Of a stretch of DNA of 64,000 bases, positions 1 to 8,331 are shown piece after piece. Location of the stretch: positions 29,183 to 93,182 of the forward strand of contig JAFZBK010000068.1 of NCBI GenBank assembly GCA_017561825.1, in the 5' to 3' direction. The stretch comes from Prevotella sp. (GTDB taxonomy: Bacteria; Bacteroidota; Bacteroidia; Bacteroidales; Bacteroidaceae). The notes under the pieces are model-generated. The model did no database searches, was not told the DNA's origin, and saw nothing but the letters and a program-made list of their open reading frames with translations. The position numbers and the translations under genes were made by a program. Numbering within the stretch: the first letter of the stretch is position 1; every line of letters begins with the position of its first letter.

Positions 1-1
1 G

Positions 2-640
2 TCGGCTCATTTCGTAGGGAACAAGAGTATTCCCATCATGGGTGTGAACATGGGGCGCTTGGGATTCCTTGCTGATGTGAGTCCGCAGGATATAGAAAGT
101 GCCATTGATGCGCTCTACCGTGGGGAGTATGATCTGGAGGACCATGCCGTGATTCAGGTGGAGCTGGAAGGACAGGAACTTCAGACCTGTCCGCGAGCAC
201 TGAACGATATTGCTGTGCTGAAGCGCGACAACGCCTCGATGATTTCTATCCGTACCTCAATAAACGGTGACTATCTGGTAACTTACCAAGCTGACGGTCT
301 GATTGTGAGTACACCCACGGGTAGTACTGCCTACTCGCTTTCGAACGGCGGACCGATTATCGTGCCGCAGGCAGGAATCCTTTGTCTGACACCTGTCGCC
401 CCGCATAGTCTGAATATCCGTCCTATCGTAGTCAAGGATGATAGTGAGATCACCATCACCGTGGAGAGTCGTTCCCATAACTTCCTGATTGCCATCGACG
501 GTCGTTCGGAGCGTTGTGAGGAAGGTACACGACTCACCATCCGTAAGGCACCGTATGGTATTCATATCGTGAAGCGGCGCGGACAGAAGTATTTCTCCAC
601 GCTACGTGAGAAGATGATGTGGGGGTTGGATCAAAGATAG
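2..640 (+). CDS. nadK: NAD kinase, C-terminal part (5' end outside window)
   Basis: ATP-dependent NAD kinase, a cytosolic enzyme making NADP from NAD. The reading frame is open from the first bases of the window, so the start and the GGDGT nucleotide-binding motif lie upstream. Visible family motifs are [10 protein letters not shown], the NDI segment (residues LNDIAVLKR), and the highly conserved [20 protein letters not shown] block followed by PHSL, which form the NAD site and the beta-rich C-terminal domain. The ATG at 38 is internal to the conserved domain and is not the true start. About 210 of the roughly 290 residues are present. A GC-rich hairpin repeat follows the stop directly. Identification is secure; only the N-terminus is missing. 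Confidence 0.95.
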   Translation, partial: SAHFVGNKSIPIMGVNMGRLGFLADVSPQDIESAIDALYRGEYDLEDHAVIQVELEGQELQTCPRALNDIAVLKRDNASMISIRTSINGDYLVTYQADGLIVSTPTGSTAYSLSNGGPIIVPQAGILCLTPVAPHSLNIRPIVVKDDSEITITVESRSHNFLIAIDGRSERCEEGTRLTIRKAPYGIHIVKRRGQKYFSTLREKMMWGLDQR

Positions 641-684
641 ATGGAGCCTCTCCCCAGCCCTCCCCAAGAGGGAGGGGGCTCCAT
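641..684. repeat. GC-rich palindromic repeat, probable terminator after nadK
   Basis: The segment begins ATGGAGCC and ends GGCTCCAT, with an inner CCCTCCC/GGGAGGG stem. It starts right after the nadK stop. The same family of CCCTCC...GGAGGG hairpins with a flanking GGGGCT word recurs at 12041, 12393, 29606 and inside a gene at 59606. It could end nadK transcription, but it lacks a clear T-run. Confidence 0.6.
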
Positions 685-842
685 AAAGTTCAATGTTCAA
701 CTTTTGGAGCAGCGAGTGCCAAAATGCTCGCATGATTGGCCGAGTCGCGACAAAAGTCAACGTAGTTAATTTTCAATTTTCAATTTTGAATATTCGGGAG
801 TATTTTAGCCGTAAGGAAAGCAAGTACAGCGCCAAGGTCATT

Positions 843-2459
843 ATGAAATGGCTGTGGCGTGCTTGGCGAGGCAATCAGTTGCAGGCTGTGCTGAATGCCT
901 CGTTAGGATTGCTGAGCGTGGTGGTGAGTCTGGCTCAGGTGTGGGCTATACAACACGCCATTGATGTGGCGTCTCATACGGTTGAAGGCTCTCTCTACTG
1001 GGCTGTTGCCTATATGGGAATGCTGATTCTGGCTAATTTCGCTATCAGCATCAGTAGCATCTGGGTACGGAACATCTTGGGTATTCGTGCGCAGAACCGT
1101 ATGCAGCAACGGATGCTCGACAGAATCCTCCGTTCTGAATGGCATGGAAAAGAAAGACTGCACAGCGGTGATGTGATCAACCGTCTGGAAGGAGATGTGG
1201 GTAATGTGGTGAGTTTCCTTACAGAGACCTTACCTGGAGCACTCTCCACATTGGCCATGTTCCTGGGTGCGTTCTTCTATCTGTTCTCCATGGACAAGTG
1301 GCTGGCTATCATCATCATTGCCATGCTTCCGCTGTTCATTGCCGTAAGTAAGGTTTATGTGCAGCAGATGCGGCACTTTACCCGTCAGGTGCGCGATAGT
1401 GATTCGAAGGTACAGAGCGTGTTGCAGGAAACGGTTCAGAACAGAATGCTCATCAAGACACTGGAGAGTGACACGATGATGGTTGACCGCCTGGAGAACA
1501 CGCAGAGCGAACTGCGTCAGAACGTGGTGAAACGCACGATGTTCTCCGTGTTCAGTAACCTTATCCTGAACTTCGGCTTCGCCTTAGGCTATCTGGTGGC
1601 TTTCCTGTGGTCAGCCCTCCGTATGTCGGCTGGCACGTTGACCTTCGGTGGAATGACTGCCTTCCTGCAGTTGGTGAACAGGATTCAGGGTCCGGCACGT
1701 GGACTGACCAAGCTGGTGCCTGCCTTTGTGAGTGTGTTTACGGCGGCTGAACGACTCATGGAACTGGAGGAGGATCCCATGGAGGAGCAAGGGGAGCCCA
1801 TCGAACTGGAAGGACCATGTGGCGTTCGCTTGGATCATATCTCTTATGAGTATGAGGCTGCTGATGGAAAGGTGATAGACGACCTGTCGTTCGATTTCTA
1901 TCCAGGTAGTTGCACAGCCATCTTAGGTGAGACGGGAGCAGGTAAGACCACCCTTGTGCGAATGCTCCTGGCCTTGTTGCGCCCGCAAAGCGGACAGGTT
2001 TCCATCTATGATCAGAAGGTGGAGAAGAGTATCTCTCCCCGCATGCGCTGTAACTTCGTCTATGTACCACAGGGAAACACCTTGATGAGTGGTACGATCC
2101 GTGAGAACCTTCGATTAGGGAAACTGAATGCTACGGATGAAGAGATGAAGGAGGTGCTGATGCAGGCTTGTGCCGGCTTTGTCTTTGATTTGCCCAAAGG
2201 ACTGGATACCTCATGTGCTGAGTCGGGTGGTGGACTGAGTGAGGGTCAGGCACAACGTATCGCTATTGCCCGTGCCTTGTTGCGCAACCGTTGTATCATG
2301 CTGTTTGATGAGGCTACCAGTGCGCTTGATCCAGACACAGAGCGTCAGCTTCTGCAGAATATCCTACAGAAGTGCGACAAGACCATCATCTTCATCACCC
2401 ACCGTCCTGCGGTAGTTGATTACTGTGATCAGACCTTGAAGATTGAGAAATTGGCTTAA
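843..2459 (+). CDS. ABC transporter, fused permease and ATPase (exporter type)
   Basis: Half-size ABC exporter of about 538 residues. The N-terminal half has the six-helix permease domain; the C-terminal ATPase has Walker A GETGAGKTT (about residue 362), Q-loop YVPQG, signature LSEGQAQRIAIARAL, Walker B IMLFDEAT and switch histidine ITHR. The start is placed at the ATG at 843: the frame is open back to 693, but that extension reads through AT-rich repeat sequence (CAATTTT words at 765-790) and looks non-coding. Half-size exporters of this type act as dimers and export lipids, peptides or drugs; the substrate cannot be told here. The stop overlaps the convergent peptidase gene by four bases. 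Confidence 0.88.
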   Translation: MKWLWRAWRGNQLQAVLNASLGLLSVVVSLAQVWAIQHAIDVASHTVEGSLYWAVAYMGMLILANFAISISSIWVRNILGIRAQNRMQQRMLDRILRSEWHGKERLHSGDVINRLEGDVGNVVSFLTETLPGALSTLAMFLGAFFYLFSMDKWLAIIIIAMLPLFIAVSKVYVQQMRHFTRQVRDSDSKVQSVLQETVQNRMLIKTLESDTMMVDRLENTQSELRQNVVKRTMFSVFSNLILNFGFALGYLVAFLWSALRMSAGTLTFGGMTAFLQLVNRIQGPARGLTKLVPAFVSVFTAAERLMELEEDPMEEQGEPIELEGPCGVRLDHISYEYEAADGKVIDDLSFDFYPGSCTAILGETGAGKTTLVRMLLALLRPQSGQVSIYDQKVEKSISPRMRCNFVYVPQGNTLMSGTIRENLRLGKLNATDEEMKEVLMQACAGFVFDLPKGLDTSCAESGGGLSEGQAQRIAIARALLRNRCIMLFDEATSALDPDTERQLLQNILQKCDKTIIFITHRPAVVDYCDQTLKIEKLA

Positions 2460-3469
2460 TCTGTTTTCCCTTCCGAATACAGCACTTGCACCAATGTTTG
2501 TCCTACGGCTTGGAGCGTATTCTTGTCGATATGCTGCATATCGTCGTTGATGGTATGCCATGTAGGACCGAACCCGCTCTGCTGACAATCGGGATAGAAA
2601 GGAATAATATCAATGGTGGGAATACGTGCCTGCGTATTGATGGGCGTATGATCGTCAGTGATATACTCCCCGCTGCTGTCAGGGAAATAACTACCAAAGC
2701 CAACCACCTTGGCTGCTGCCCATACCTTATTTATTATCGGCTGCGCATATTGCTTAGAGAAACGCTCTTGATAGAACTGTGCACCCTGTCCGCCTACCAT
2801 GTCCAAGAGAATTCCATAGCGAGGAGCATAGTTCATGACATGCGGATTACTTGCCCAATAGGCTGCTCCTAATGCCCACACATCCCCTGTGTTCTCGTAA
2901 GTATTGTTATCCCATTGCGGCGTACCCCAGTCTTCTGCATCAAAGCAGATGAAGTCAACCCCCACCTTCACTGAATCGGCAGCCTGTATCAGTCGGGCCA
3001 GTTCCAACATCACGGCAACGCCGCTGGCCCCGTCATTGGCTGCTAAGACAGGTGTCCGCCAGTTCTTTTCATCAGGGTCATTGTCAGCCCATGGACGACT
3101 GTCCCAATGGGCACAAAGCATCACCCTCGTGGTATTGTCGGGCTGTGTGGAGGCAATGATATTCGTGCTGTTGAGCGCGGTTCCTTCATAACCTTTGAGT
3201 ACTACTTTCTGGGTGGTTGTTTGACAACCGAACGACTGGAACTTCTTGATAATCCATTCCTCGCATTTGTCATGTGCCGTACTGTTCATGGTTCTCGGAC
3301 CGAAGTCACATTGTGCCTGACAATATGAATAGGCACTGTCGGCATTGAATGTGGGTCCTGTGGGTACACTGATTACCAGTGCATCCTGATTGGATTTGCT
3401 GCTTTTGCAAGCGATGAGCAAGAGTAGGAATAAAGGAAGAATTCTTTTCAGGTTCTTGATGGTCATCAT
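2456..3469 (-). CDS. M28-family zinc protein, probable glutaminyl-peptide cyclotransferase lipoprotein
   Basis: A 337-residue lipoprotein. The signal peptide ends in a lipobox LLLIAC with the acylated cysteine at 21. The M28 fold shows CAHWDSRPWADND (His121), AANDGASG (Asp146), FDAEDWG (Glu179/Asp180) and DDHTPIN near the C-terminus, the usual metal-site order. The HWDSR and AANDGASG pattern and the length resemble bacterial type II glutaminyl cyclases of oral Bacteroidetes, which convert N-terminal Gln of exported proteins to pyroglutamate. An M28 aminopeptidase is the alternative. It lies 22 bp downstream of the C26-M19 fusion gene and is the last gene of a probable lrp-led operon. MM at the start leaves a one-codon ambiguity. 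Confidence 0.85.
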   Translation of the reverse strand: MMTIKNLKRILPLFLLLLIACKSSKSNQDALVISVPTGPTFNADSAYSYCQAQCDFGPRTMNSTAHDKCEEWIIKKFQSFGCQTTTQKVVLKGYEGTALNSTNIIASTQPDNTTRVMLCAHWDSRPWADNDPDEKNWRTPVLAANDGASGVAVMLELARLIQAADSVKVGVDFICFDAEDWGTPQWDNNTYENTGDVWALGAAYWASNPHVMNYAPRYGILLDMVGGQGAQFYQERFSKQYAQPIINKVWAAAKVVGFGSYFPDSSGEYITDDHTPINTQARIPTIDIIPFYPDCQQSGFGPTWHTINDDMQHIDKNTLQAVGQTLVQVLYSEGKTD

Positions 3470-3491
3470 CGTATTCGTTGTTTATGGTTTA

Positions 3492-5237
3492 TTAATCACC
3501 GTGCTGCACCTGTGCCATCACGCGCAGCCAGTTACCGCCCCAGATCTTCTCGATGTCGCGCTCACTGTATTTGCGCTTCAGCAGGTGAAGGGTGAAATTA
3601 ATGGCCTCACTGCTGTTGGCCATACCTACCACACCGCCGTCGCCATCGAAATCCGTACCTAACCCCACATGGTCGATACCCATCACAGCAATGGCATGCT
3701 CAAGGTGAGCGATGGCATCAAGGATGGTTGCCTCTCCCTCTTTTCGCAGGAAACCGTGATAGAGGGTTGTATGAGCCACACCGCCCTTTGCTGCAAGTGC
3801 CCGCATCTGCTCATCGGTCAGGTTACGCGGATGGTCACAGAGGGCACGACTGCTGCTATGACTGCATACGATGGGGGTACGACTGATCTCCAGGGCATCA
3901 TAGAAACTCTTCTCATTGGCATGACTCAGATCCACCATCATTCCGTGGTCGTTCATGGCCTGAATCACTTTCTCGCCGAAGGCGCTCACCCCATTGTGGG
4001 TGTTGCAGCCCTTGGCAGAGTCGCAGATGTCGTTATCCCCATTATGACAAAGGGTGATATAGACCACGCCACGCTGAGCGAAATGCTTCACGTTGGCCAC
4101 ATCGTGGTTCAACGCCAGACCGTTCTCAATGCCGAACATGATGCTCTTACGACCCTTCCGCTTGTCTTCATACAGGTCGCTGGGTGTACGGGCAATGCTG
4201 ATGTAACGACTGTTGTTCCGCACAATCTCCTCGATCTTGTCGAAGATCAGGTCGGCATAGGCCATCGGACTGTTCACATCAAACGCTACCTTTTGCGAGA
4301 ACTGCTCACCGATCTTGGGTTGCGGCAGGTAGGCAGCCATGATGACAGCATCCTGTCGTCCTTCGGTCATCTTATGCAGATCCACGAGAATTCTTGGGTC
4401 GCGTTGCTCAAAGTGAATACCCTGAGGGAAGAACATCGGCGTATCACAGTGGGTGTCGAGGGTGAGGATGCGGTGGTGCAGTCGTTTGGCCACTTGGAAG
4501 TTCGTAGCTTGCTTGACCAGCCAACTGAACAAGGGCAGTCCACTTTCCAGCCATTCAGGATGCCACTGTACACCCAGGATGGGCTTGAACTCACTGCTCT
4601 CAATGGCCTCAATGGTGCCATCAGGAGCTGTGGCCACCACATGGAAGCGCGCACCCGGGTCGGATACCGCCTGGTGGTGGAACGAGTTGACAAAGATATT
4701 CTGCGTCTTGTACAGATCATACAAGACACTGTCCTTATGAATGGTCACACTATGGGTGAGTTCGTCGCGGTTTGCATCCTGCGAGTGCTTGATGGTGGTG
4801 GCTGTGATATCCTGTGCCACATGACCGTCGAGGGCCATCACGATGGTTTGGATTCCTCGGCAAATACCCAAGATAGGTATCTGACGGTTATAGGCCAGAC
4901 GGGTGATGAGCATCTCGGGAAGGTCGCGTTCGGCATTGATGCCGTGGAGCTTGGGCGACGGTTCCTCACCGCACCATAAAGGATTATAATCTGCGCCGCC
5001 GCTAAGTAACAGACCGTCGAGTTGGTCAACAGTATTGACCAATACGTTTTTATCTGCCACAGGTGGAATGATGACAGGCGTTCCACCTGACTTGATCACC
5101 TGCTTATAGTATCTGTCACGCAGAGAGGCATCACCATCCGTAAAGTTACTGGTAATGCCGATAAGAGGTCGATGGTCGCCCTCAGGGAATGTCGCATAGA
5201 TCTTACTAAGGTGCGACTGCAGATTAAAGTTCTCCAT
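3492..5237 (-). CDS. Fusion of class I glutamine amidotransferase-like peptidase (C26) and membrane dipeptidase (M19)
   Basis: A 581-residue two-domain protein without a signal peptide, so probably cytosolic. Residues about 20-245 form a peptidase C26 / gamma-glutamyl-GABA hydrolase domain with nucleophile Cys126 in GICRGIQ and the His226/Glu228 pair in QWHPEW. Residues about 255-581 form an M19 renal-dipeptidase-like domain with the zinc motif LDTHCDT (His263, Asp265), GIENG, VDLSHAN, CSHSSSRAL and GTDFDGDGG. One chain could cleave gamma-glutamyl bonds and then hydrolyse the dipeptide, for example in glutathione or gamma-glutamyl peptide salvage; that coupling is inference. It starts 5 bp after the Lrp gene, pointing to amino-acid-responsive control. 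Confidence 0.9.
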   Translation of the reverse strand: MENFNLQSHLSKIYATFPEGDHRPLIGITSNFTDGDASLRDRYYKQVIKSGGTPVIIPPVADKNVLVNTVDQLDGLLLSGGADYNPLWCGEEPSPKLHGINAERDLPEMLITRLAYNRQIPILGICRGIQTIVMALDGHVAQDITATTIKHSQDANRDELTHSVTIHKDSVLYDLYKTQNIFVNSFHHQAVSDPGARFHVVATAPDGTIEAIESSEFKPILGVQWHPEWLESGLPLFSWLVKQATNFQVAKRLHHRILTLDTHCDTPMFFPQGIHFEQRDPRILVDLHKMTEGRQDAVIMAAYLPQPKIGEQFSQKVAFDVNSPMAYADLIFDKIEEIVRNNSRYISIARTPSDLYEDKRKGRKSIMFGIENGLALNHDVANVKHFAQRGVVYITLCHNGDNDICDSAKGCNTHNGVSAFGEKVIQAMNDHGMMVDLSHANEKSFYDALEISRTPIVCSHSSSRALCDHPRNLTDEQMRALAAKGGVAHTTLYHGFLRKEGEATILDAIAHLEHAIAVMGIDHVGLGTDFDGDGGVVGMANSSEAINFTLHLLKRKYSERDIEKIWGGNWLRVMAQVQHGD

Positions 5238-5242
5238 CTTGA

Positions 5243-5704
5243 TTAGTCCAATGCAATGGGTATCTCTCTCTTCACGCTTTGCTCCAGAGAGATGAGCGTT
5301 TCAGTAGCCACCACGCCAGGGATGTCCTGCAGCTGGTTGTTGAGCAGGTCCATGAGCTGCTCGTTGTCGCGTGCATAGAGCTTGACGAGCATGGTGTAGG
5401 GACCCGTTGTGAAGTGACACTCCACAATCTCAGGGATGTGTACAAGGCGCTCCACGACTTGCTTATACATACTACCTCGTTCAAGGTTAATGCCTACATA
5501 GGTACATGTGCTATAGCCCAATGACTTGGGGTTCACATCGAAACCGCTACCAGTGATCACACCTTCTTCTGTCAGACGCTGAACGCGTTGGTGGATGGCT
5601 GCACGAGAGACATTACATTCAGCAGCCACGTCTTTGAAAGGAATCCTTGCGTTCTTAGAGAGAATGTTCAGGATTTTCTTGTCCAGACTGTCAATCTTTT
5701 CCAT
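5243..5704 (-). CDS. Lrp/AsnC family transcriptional regulator
   Basis: A 153-residue regulator of normal family length. The N-terminal winged helix (residues about 5-55) begins DSLDKKILNILSKNARIPFKDVAAECNVS and is followed by AIHQRVQRL, the recognition helix region. The C-terminal RAM ligand-binding domain includes the G-rich segment FTTGPYTMLVKLYARD. Such proteins form dimers to octamers and sense amino acids. It heads a tight operon with the C26-M19 fusion (5 bp gap) and the M28 protein. A TTG-N20-TATTTTTG promoter lies just upstream, and a 16-bp inverted repeat covers its -33 element, consistent with autoregulation. Confidence 0.93.
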   Translation of the reverse strand: MEKIDSLDKKILNILSKNARIPFKDVAAECNVSRAAIHQRVQRLTEEGVITGSGFDVNPKSLGYSTCTYVGINLERGSMYKQVVERLVHIPEIVECHFTTGPYTMLVKLYARDNEQLMDLLNNQLQDIPGVVATETLISLEQSVKREIPIALD

Positions 5705-5744
5705 GTTGATTGCCTTATTCTTGTTAAGTGATTAAAACTTTTAG

Positions 5745-5775
5745 CAAAAATAGGCATTAAAAATGAAATATGCAA
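5745..5775 (-). promoter_or_regulatory. Promoter of the lrp-led operon
   Basis: On the minus strand TTG (5773-5775) is followed after exactly 20 bp by TATTTTTG (5745-5752). This matches the Bacteroidetes primary-sigma pattern TTG-N19/20-TAnnTTTG. It sits 41 bp before the lrp start codon. Confidence 0.75.
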
Positions 5776-5820
5776 CATTTTGACATGAAAAATGCGCAAT
5801 CTCAGTCAAAATGTTGCATA
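5769..5820. promoter_or_regulatory. 16-bp inverted repeat over the lrp promoter, candidate operator
   Basis: The arms TATGCAACATTTTGAC (5769-5784) and GTCAAAATGTTGCATA (5805-5820) are perfect complements separated by 20 bp. The inner arm contains the predicted -33 element of the lrp operon. The arrangement suits a dimeric regulator such as the Lrp protein itself. It could also act as a terminator for the FKBP gene ending at 5842, though no T-run follows. Confidence 0.55.
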
Positions 5821-5841
5821 AATGTCGAAAACGAGGCAGTT

Positions 5842-6681
5842 TTATTTGTCAATGCCTACCAATTCCACGATAAAGATCAGGGTACTGTAAGCAGGGATGT
5901 CACCTGTTTGACGAGCACCGTAAGCCAATTCCTGTGGGATGTATAGCTCCCATTTGCTACCTACAGGCATCATGGTAAGCGCCTCTGTCCAGCCTTTGAT
6001 GACATCCGTAGGACGGAATTTATTGGTTTGATCCTCACGCTTGTAGCTGCTGTCGAACACCGTTCCGTCGATCAGACGACCCTCGTACTTCACGATCACC
6101 TGATCATCCTTGGTCGGGATAGGACCTTTTCCTTTTTCAAGGATCTTGTATTGCAGTCCGCTGGGTGTCACCTTCACACCTTTCTTCTGACTGTTCTCCT
6201 TCAGGAACTTCTCTCCAACCGCTTTCTTGGCAAGGACAACGGCTTCCATACTATGATTGAAGAACTCCTTGGCCTGTTCTTGGTTGAAGATCGTGCTGTC
6301 TTTCTTCAGTGCGGCAACGAATCCCTTTTGGAACAGGTCGTTCTGAAGAGAGTAGGCAGAACCATCCAAGTCGTTAGAAATAGAGGGTAGCATGCGATCC
6401 TTGACCATGGCAGCGATCTGGATACCGGCACTGTAGGCTTTCATTGGATCGTCAACACCACTTTTCAGTGCTTCCTCAAAGCCACGAACGAAATCATCGA
6501 TGAATGTTTCATCCACGCCATACTGCTGCTTCAGGAAGGGCAGCAGACCATCGGTCATGGTGGCTCCAGCAGCATAGCTGAGGGAGTCGGAAGGGGTGAC
6601 GAGGTTTACTTTCTGAGCAGATGCTGTATAGAAAGAAGCACTCACCATGACAGTGAGTGCTATAAGGATGAATCTCTTCAT
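5842..6681 (-). CDS. FKBP-type peptidyl-prolyl isomerase, exported
   Basis: A 279-residue FKBP with a signal peptide that probably ends SAQ, giving a mature N-terminal Gln. An alpha-helical FKBP N-terminal dimerisation region (about 30-165) precedes the FKBP catalytic domain (about 185-279), seen as VKYEGRLIDGTVFDSS, VIKGWTEAL, MPVGSKWELYIPQELAYG and STLIFIVELVGI. It should catalyse proline isomerisation or chaperone envelope proteins in the periplasm. It is the last of three adjacent FKBP genes, 11 bp behind the lipoprotein paralogue. Confidence 0.92.
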   Translation of the reverse strand: MKRFILIALTVMVSASFYTASAQKVNLVTPSDSLSYAAGATMTDGLLPFLKQQYGVDETFIDDFVRGFEEALKSGVDDPMKAYSAGIQIAAMVKDRMLPSISNDLDGSAYSLQNDLFQKGFVAALKKDSTIFNQEQAKEFFNHSMEAVVLAKKAVGEKFLKENSQKKGVKVTPSGLQYKILEKGKGPIPTKDDQVIVKYEGRLIDGTVFDSSYKREDQTNKFRPTDVIKGWTEALTMMPVGSKWELYIPQELAYGARQTGDIPAYSTLIFIVELVGIDK

Positions 6682-6692
6682 AACGAAAAGGA

Positions 6693-7565
6693 TTATTTCT
6701 CAATACCCAGTAACTCGATCTTGAAGATCAGTGCTGAGAAAGGCTTGATACCCTTCTGTGAGCGGTCGCCATAAGCCTGCTCCTGAGGAATCACAACCTC
6801 CCAAACAGAGCCTACAGGCATGTTGCTCAGAGCTGTGGTCCATCCGGGGATTACCTGGTTGGCAGCCAATGTTACAGGCTCACCACGCTTGTAAGAGCTG
6901 TCGAACACATTACCGTCGATAGTCTTACCTTCATAATGTACCTTTACCATAGATGTGTCGGTGGGGATAGCACCTGTACCAGCCTTGATGACCTTGTACA
7001 GCACACCGCCCTTGAGTGTCTTCACATCCTTGCCCTTAGCATAGTTAGCGATGTACTTCTCACCCTCAGCCTTATTCTCACTGTACTGCTTCTCTGTCTG
7101 TTCCTTCTTGTAGTCGGTCATCAGCTTCTGTGCCAGCTCGCCAGCCTGTTCGAGGGTCATCAAGCCCTTGGTTCCTGTTGTACCGCTGATAAAGCCAGCC
7201 ATGAAGTTCTTCTTAGAGATGGTCTTGGTAGAATCATCGCCGAAAATCTCGAGGTTGATACCTTTGATCATCTGGTTGCCTACCTGCTTACCAATCTCGA
7301 TACCTGCATAGTAAGCATTCTTCTTCTTGTCGTCACCAGCATTGGCACCTTCGTTCAGACCTTTGATAAAGTCGTCCATGTAGGCAGTGTCAACACCGAG
7401 GCGCTGTACGAGGTAGTCCTTCAGACCCTGTGTCTGTGCCATACCCATGGCATAGCTCATACTGTCGAGATCACTCTTCAGGTTTGCCTTCGGAGTGGGA
7501 TTGCCGCATGATGTGAAAGCAGCGGCTACGATAGCCATAGCGGCTACGATTGTTACTTTTTTCAT
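6693..7565 (-). CDS. FKBP-type peptidyl-prolyl isomerase, lipoprotein
   Basis: A 290-residue paralogue of its neighbours. The N-terminus MKKVTIVAAMAIVAAAFTSCGNPTP carries a lipobox (FTSC, cysteine at 20), so it is probably anchored in a membrane facing the periplasm. The helical FKBP N-domain (about 30-180) is followed by the catalytic domain with VHYEGKTIDGNVFDSS, VIPGWTTAL, MPVGSVWEVVIPQEQAYG and SALIFKIELLGI. It lies between a cytosolic and a secreted FKBP gene. A TTAGAA/GTGAGAA word array fills the spacer before its start. Confidence 0.92.
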   Translation of the reverse strand: MKKVTIVAAMAIVAAAFTSCGNPTPKANLKSDLDSMSYAMGMAQTQGLKDYLVQRLGVDTAYMDDFIKGLNEGANAGDDKKKNAYYAGIEIGKQVGNQMIKGINLEIFGDDSTKTISKKNFMAGFISGTTGTKGLMTLEQAGELAQKLMTDYKKEQTEKQYSENKAEGEKYIANYAKGKDVKTLKGGVLYKVIKAGTGAIPTDTSMVKVHYEGKTIDGNVFDSSYKRGEPVTLAANQVIPGWTTALSNMPVGSVWEVVIPQEQAYGDRSQKGIKPFSALIFKIELLGIEK

Positions 7566-7600
7566 TGTTTTTGTCGTTTTATATTTTTATGAATACTCTT

Positions 7601-7640
7601 TTCTAATTTCTAATTTCTCACTTCTCACCTCTAACTTCTA
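7601..7640 (-). repeat. Purine-rich word array before the second FKBP gene
   Basis: Read on the coding strand, the spacer between two FKBP genes repeats TTAGAAGTTAGAGG, GTGAGAA and AAATTAGAAATTAGAA. It begins at the stop of the upstream gene. Similar arrays of other words precede several genes in this window. Confidence 0.6.
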
Positions 7641-8249
7641 AAGAACCTCCAACAGTTCCACATCGAAGATCAGGGTTGCATATGGAGGAATGCTGTTGCC
7701 TGCGCCACTAGGACCGTAAGCCAGCAGGTAGGGGATGAAGAAGCGTGTCTTGCCGCCCTCTTTCATCAGCTGCAGACCTTCTGTCCAACCAGCGATGACA
7801 CCATCCAGAGGGAATACGGCAGGTTCACCACGCTGTACGCTACTGTCGAAAACCGTACCATCGGTCAGGAATCCTTCATAGTGACACTTTACTCTGTCAC
7901 TTGCTTTCGGACTCTTGCCCGTTCCTTCCTTCAGTACCAGGTATTGCAGACCGCTCTCGCGGGTAACCACACCCTCTTTCTTGGCGTTTGCTGCCAGATA
8001 TTTCTCGCCTTCTTCCTTGGCAATCTTGCCTTTAGCTTCTTTTTCGCGATTCAACTTCTCTTCCTGCTGTTGGAAATAGGTCTGTACAATGGTCTGTGCC
8101 TCACGGTGTCCAATCTGCGGATCCTTACCTTCCAGCACATCCTTGACGGCTGCTGCGAAATCGTTGACATTGAATTCGTCAATGCCCATCTGCAACAATT
8201 GCTGACCGATGCCAAGACCTAACGAATAACTCAGTTTGTTCATCTTCAA
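7638..8249 (-). CDS. FKBP-type peptidyl-prolyl isomerase, cytosolic
   Basis: A 203-residue FKBP without signal peptide (MKMNKLSYSLGLGIG). A short helical N-domain (about 1-90) is followed by a Lys/Glu-rich helix and the FKBP domain (about 105-203), with VKCHYEGFLTDGTVFDSS, VIAGWTEGL, MKEGGKTRFFIPYLLAYG and ATLIFDVELLEVL. It is the first gene of the three-FKBP cluster and probably serves the cytoplasm, while the other two are exported. A TAACTTTG -7 box lies 24 bp upstream. Confidence 0.92.
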   Translation of the reverse strand: MKMNKLSYSLGLGIGQQLLQMGIDEFNVNDFAAAVKDVLEGKDPQIGHREAQTIVQTYFQQQEEKLNREKEAKGKIAKEEGEKYLAANAKKEGVVTRESGLQYLVLKEGTGKSPKASDRVKCHYEGFLTDGTVFDSSVQRGEPAVFPLDGVIAGWTEGLQLMKEGGKTRFFIPYLLAYGPSGAGNSIPPYATLIFDVELLEVL

Positions 8250-8272
8250 CTATAAATATTATTAATAACGTG

Positions 8273-8280
8273 CAAAGTTA
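8273..8280 (-). promoter_or_regulatory. -7 box (TAACTTTG) for the FKBP cluster
   Basis: Minus-strand TAACTTTG fits the Bacteroidetes TAnnTTTG element. No TTG stands at the expected -33 position, so the promoter call is tentative. A plus-strand TAATTTTG at 8324-8331 faces the other way, towards the sirtuin gene. Confidence 0.45.
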
Positions 8281-8323
8281 CACATTTTCTTGAATTTCAT
8301 CGCCTTTATTGAAGAAAAATGTG

Positions 8324-8331
8324 TAATTTTG
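8324..8331 (+). promoter_or_regulatory. -7 box (TAATTTTG) for the sirtuin operon
   Basis: TAATTTTG matches the TAnnTTTG consensus 76 bp before the sirtuin start. The -33 element is not evident. Confidence 0.4.

Noticed and set aside
38-640. ATG at 38 as the start of nadK.
   Set aside because: The frame is open to the left edge and this Met lies just before the conserved [10 protein letters not shown] motif, so the start is outside the window.
693-842. N-terminal extension of the ABC exporter by 50 residues.
   Set aside because: It runs through CAATTTT repeat sequence and a GC-rich repeat flank. The family normally starts near the ATG at 843.
3669-4979. Long plus-strand open frame (436 codons) opposite the C26-M19 fusion gene.
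   Set aside because: It is the antisense of a gene with intact active-site motifs. Its product shows no recognisable domain and has shadow-type His/Thr/Val-rich composition.
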